This document shows positions 4,520 through 6,921 of a DNA stretch of 6,921 bases, in pieces. Location: positions 1-6,921 of the forward strand of contig JAFMIS010000133.1 of the NCBI GenBank assembly GCA_017853915.1. The letters are read 5' to 3'. The first letter of the stretch is position 1, and each line of letters starts with the position of its first letter. Position numbers and translations under genes: made by a program. Origin of the DNA: a bacterium (GTDB lineage: Bacteria > Bdellovibrionota_C > UBA2361 > OMII01). Below the pieces are notes generated by a model. It had not been told where the DNA came from, did no database searches, and saw only the letters and a list, made by a program, of their open reading frames with translations.

Positions 4520-6921
4520 TATTCACTCCTTGTGTTTGAACGTTTCTTTTTCTTCTTTGGCTTCTCTTTCAGAGTATCTCCGACAGCACCCTTCGACAAC
4601 GCGTTCCATACCGCCTCTGCTGGCCCCATATCTTTTAGTTCTCCACGCTTTAGTGCCGTAAGGAAGGTTACCACACGACCGATCGTTGTGGTAGGTAAAT
4701 GTAACGGCATACCGATTGTATTAATAATATCCCGCTCTTGCTGGTATGAAATCTGCCACTCTTTTGGCGGTTCTTTGTTAGACCTGTAGTTAGATCTCTT
4801 AGCAGGTTTAACCTCCTTATCCTCCGTCGCCTGGTATCCGGCGATCAGCGCGCCGTAGAAAGCCGACGGCAACGCGAACGGAGGAGGCAGCGAGTCTACC
4901 ACCAGCGAATCCTTCGCCCCCTCGGCTCCCATCTTAACCGACGTGCTACTGAAGTGTTGTAGCGCATTGCGCAGGTCCCTTGCCCCCAGAAAAAGTTCCA
5001 TTGGGGCGGTAGCTACGTTAAACGCTACGTTTTTCCCCTCTTCATCCTTTCCGAACGGCCCCCGCGTTATCGTCCCCTTTGTTATCTGATAGATAGCTCC
5101 AGACATAAAACCCCCCACTAGTAACCCCGCGGCGACATGAGGTATATCCCTCGGCCCCAGTACACCTTTTCGTGCTCGTATGGTTGCCCTATCAATGACG
5201 TGTAATGTTTCGTTCAGTATAGCCGCCATTGGCGTATAAAACGTTGCAGCAAGTTTTATGGCTGTCCCACCAGAGCGAGTTATGCCCGGCTTCAATCCAC
5301 GCTCACCACTTCCTTGCGACCGCTCAATCGCCTCCCTGGCGTACTTGATCGCGGCTGTCCGGTCCATAGCCTTCACGCCATCAATCTGGCCATTCATCGC
5401 CATATCATAGTTAGTATGCCAAACTATCGTATCAATCATAGATTGCGCGAACCCGATAGTGTATTTCATGGAGGTAAGCAACGCCCAGTGCGGGTTCTTT
5501 ACCGACCTCTCTATTGGGTTCTTAGCTTTCTTATTCATCGCCTCAAGTTCTCGAACGGTGGCGTCGTATGACCCCTGCAAACGTTCCGCTAGAACCGGAT
5601 CTGCGCTCACCATTTCTCCGAAAGCCTTCATGACCGGGGTAAAGTCTCCCGTTTTACCTGTTTCCCCCAGGATTCTGGATGCTGTTGCGGCCATATTCCA
5701 AGCCTTCATGGGGGACACTTTCCCATCCTGTAGAATCGAGCCTGGCAAGCCAGCTACCTGGGATACCATACCCGCGAAATTCCAACCCAGCATGCCCCGT
5801 TGCGCCCCCATAGCCAGCCAGCTAATCGATCTATCAACGATACCCGCCGCGTTCGACGGCATATGTTCTAACGCCACGTCTCGACGCAACCATTCTTTGA
5901 AAGCATCCACGGAACCACTACCCCCAGCTTTTTCAAACGCATCCGCTACTTCCCTTATTGACATCGCCTTATGCGCATTAATTACAAACTCTCGGCCAGC
6001 AACATCGTGGGCCACTGCGTCAAAATGGTCCCGTACAACGTTCGCATCCAACCGCACCAAATCCCCCTCAGCTGGCCCGCCCGACCTATACTGATAGCCC
6101 GCATCCGTCATCGTTGTCGAACTGTTTCTTCCCAGCATAAACTGCAGCGTTTGCTCCGGGCTTATATTTCCCTTAGTCACCCCCACCTCAGACTGATAGC
6201 TCACCGGGTGGTACCCACCAGAAAGCTCCCCATGCTCTGTTACTATCTTGATCGGCCTCTTAGCCCGCGCCTTCACCCCCGTCGTTCTCTCCTGCACCCC
6301 AGATATAGCCTTGAACACATCCGATTTCGGGTTAGTCATTTCGAAGTAATCGGCCAGGAAATCGTGTTCGTTCTTGCTGAGTGATTTCAACACGGCGTCA
6401 ATCTGCTGTGCGCTCAGTCTTCGCGATTCCCGCAACGCCCTCATTCCGTGCTCACTACCCGCCAACTGAGCGATAGCGATCCTCTGTCCTCGGGTCAACC
6501 GCTCATTTATACCTTCGATTGCCATTTCACTCTTTGGGCTTTCCCACTGTGCCAATTCCTCTTTTGTGAAATGGGTATTATAGACTTCATCCAGCGTCTT
6601 ATAGAACTCTTTCAACAGAGCTGATTTCCGCGTTCGATAGCTCTCGAAACCATCATTAATTACCTTGGCCAAAGTAGCATTGCGATTGAACCCCGTTACT
6701 TTTCTCACAATGCCCGGGATGTGCCTATGCGCGGTTACAACTTTTCCCGCCGTCCCCGCTAGCCCCTCATCCGGCCTCGCTTCTCCCAGGTACGCCCCCT
6801 CGCGCTGTGGTTGCGGCTTAACCCCCGTATCCTGTTGTATTTCAGATAGAACACGGTTCTTGAATTCAGTTTTATTTATAATAACGCCATCGACGTTAAT
6901 CGTATTCGCACTCGATGCTGC
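4519..6921 (-). CDS. Giant phage protein, C-terminal 800 residues (polyvalent / virion-internal type; 5' end outside window)
   Basis: The minus-strand frame is open to the right edge, so this is the C-terminal part of a longer protein. The GTG at 6708 is an internal valine: 71 more sense codons lie upstream (for example INVDGVIINKTEFKNRVL). Visible parts, numbered from the edge: a charged helical region to about 215, then the block SGGYHPVSYQSE (235-245) through LRRDVALEH, with HFDAVAHDVAGREFVINAHK in between. Next comes a long helical, partly hydrophobic stretch (SWLAMGAQRGMLGWNFAGMVSQ near 368-388; ATFYTPMAAILNETLHVIDRA near 559-579). A likely membrane segment follows at about 595-611 (VAAGLLVGGFMSGAIYQ), and the end is very basic (KEKPKKKKKRSN). 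This order resembles the ends of huge polyvalent proteins that podovirus-like phages package and inject with their DNA. No enzyme domain is visible here. Family placement rests on memory of such patterns. Confidence 0.8.
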   Translation of the reverse strand, partial: AASSANTINVDGVIINKTEFKNRVLSEIQQDTGVKPQPQREGAYLGEARPDEGLAGTAGKVVTAHRHIPGIVRKVTGFNRNATLAKVINDGFESYRTRKSALLKEFYKTLDEVYNTHFTKEELAQWESPKSEMAIEGINERLTRGQRIAIAQLAGSEHGMRALRESRRLSAQQIDAVLKSLSKNEHDFLADYFEMTNPKSDVFKAISGVQERTTGVKARAKRPIKIVTEHGELSGGYHPVSYQSEVGVTKGNISPEQTLQFMLGRNSSTTMTDAGYQYRSGGPAEGDLVRLDANVVRDHFDAVAHDVAGREFVINAHKAMSIREVADAFEKAGGSGSVDAFKEWLRRDVALEHMPSNAAGIVDRSISWLAMGAQRGMLGWNFAGMVSQVAGLPGSILQDGKVSPMKAWNMAATASRILGETGKTGDFTPVMKAFGEMVSADPVLAERLQGSYDATVRELEAMNKKAKNPIERSVKNPHWALLTSMKYTIGFAQSMIDTIVWHTNYDMAMNGQIDGVKAMDRTAAIKYAREAIERSQGSGERGLKPGITRSGGTAIKLAATFYTPMAAILNETLHVIDRATIRARKGVLGPRDIPHVAAGLLVGGFMSGAIYQITKGTITRGPFGKDEEGKNVAFNVATAPMELFLGARDLRNALQHFSSTSVKMGAEGAKDSLVVDSLPPPFALPSAFYGALIAGYQATEDKEVKPAKRSNYRSNKEPPKEWQISYQQERDIINTIGMPLHLPTTTIGRVVTFLTALKRGELKDMGPAEAVWNALSKGAVGDTLKEKPKKKKKRSNTRSE
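4526..4531 (-). promoter_or_regulatory. Ribosome binding site of the 75-aa membrane protein
   Basis: AAGGAG on the minus strand, six bases before the ATG at 4519-4517, inside the last codons of the giant gene. It is the strongest ribosome site of the leftward block. Confidence 0.7.

Noticed and set aside
5459..6094. 211-codon plus-strand open frame inside the giant gene
   Set aside because: It lies fully opposite a long coding region, its composition is Ser/Arg/Pro-rich as expected of a shadow, and no family pattern is visible.
4519..6708. GTG at 6708 as the start of the giant gene
   Set aside because: The same frame stays open for 71 more codons to the window edge with ordinary protein-like composition, so the true start is outside.

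Overview
The window looks like part of a tailed double-stranded DNA phage (or prophage). Genes are packed almost without gaps, most start codons overlap the previous stop codon, and the recognisable products are phage replication, recombination, lysis and virion proteins. Two products carry bacterial lipoprotein signals, so the host is a bacterium, most likely one with an outer membrane (inference). No tRNA, rRNA, integrase, insertion sequence or CRISPR array was seen. The host cannot be named from this sequence alone.

Rightward half (1 to about 3713). It opens with the 3' end of a VapE-type primase/helicase. Then come a YqaJ/lambda-Exo-like recombination nuclease, an 81-residue unknown, a 110-residue protein that may be a phage ssDNA-binding protein, a 115-residue unknown, a zinc peptidase of the M15 type (probable endolysin), a 71-residue Gly/Lys/Asp-rich small protein, a MazG-like nucleotide pyrophosphohydrolase, and a metzincin-type metalloprotease with a lipoprotein signal. 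Last is a 42-codon open frame with a CxxCxxC cluster and one membrane segment. The spacing and overlaps suggest one transcription unit for genome replication and recombination, with lysis and accessory genes at its distal end.

Leftward half (6921 down to 3700). The right edge lies inside a very large gene, of which 800 C-terminal residues are visible. It resembles the C-terminal parts of the giant multidomain 'polyvalent' or virion-internal proteins of podovirus-like phages. It is followed, with coupled starts, by a 75-residue two-segment membrane protein with a lysine tail (holin candidate), a 129-residue lipoprotein with four further cysteines, and a 69-residue protein with a hydrophobic N-terminus and basic tail. 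The two units converge and overlap by 14 bases near 3700-3713, close to a strong inverted repeat at 3726-3748.

Most unusual points: a phage-encoded, lipid-anchored metzincin; a very small Cys-cluster membrane protein at the convergence point; a 9-base tandem duplication that doubles the MazG start codon while creating a GKDGKD stretch in the overlapping frame; and lysine-rich tails on three of the four leftward proteins. No stretch over 300 bases lacks a gene.
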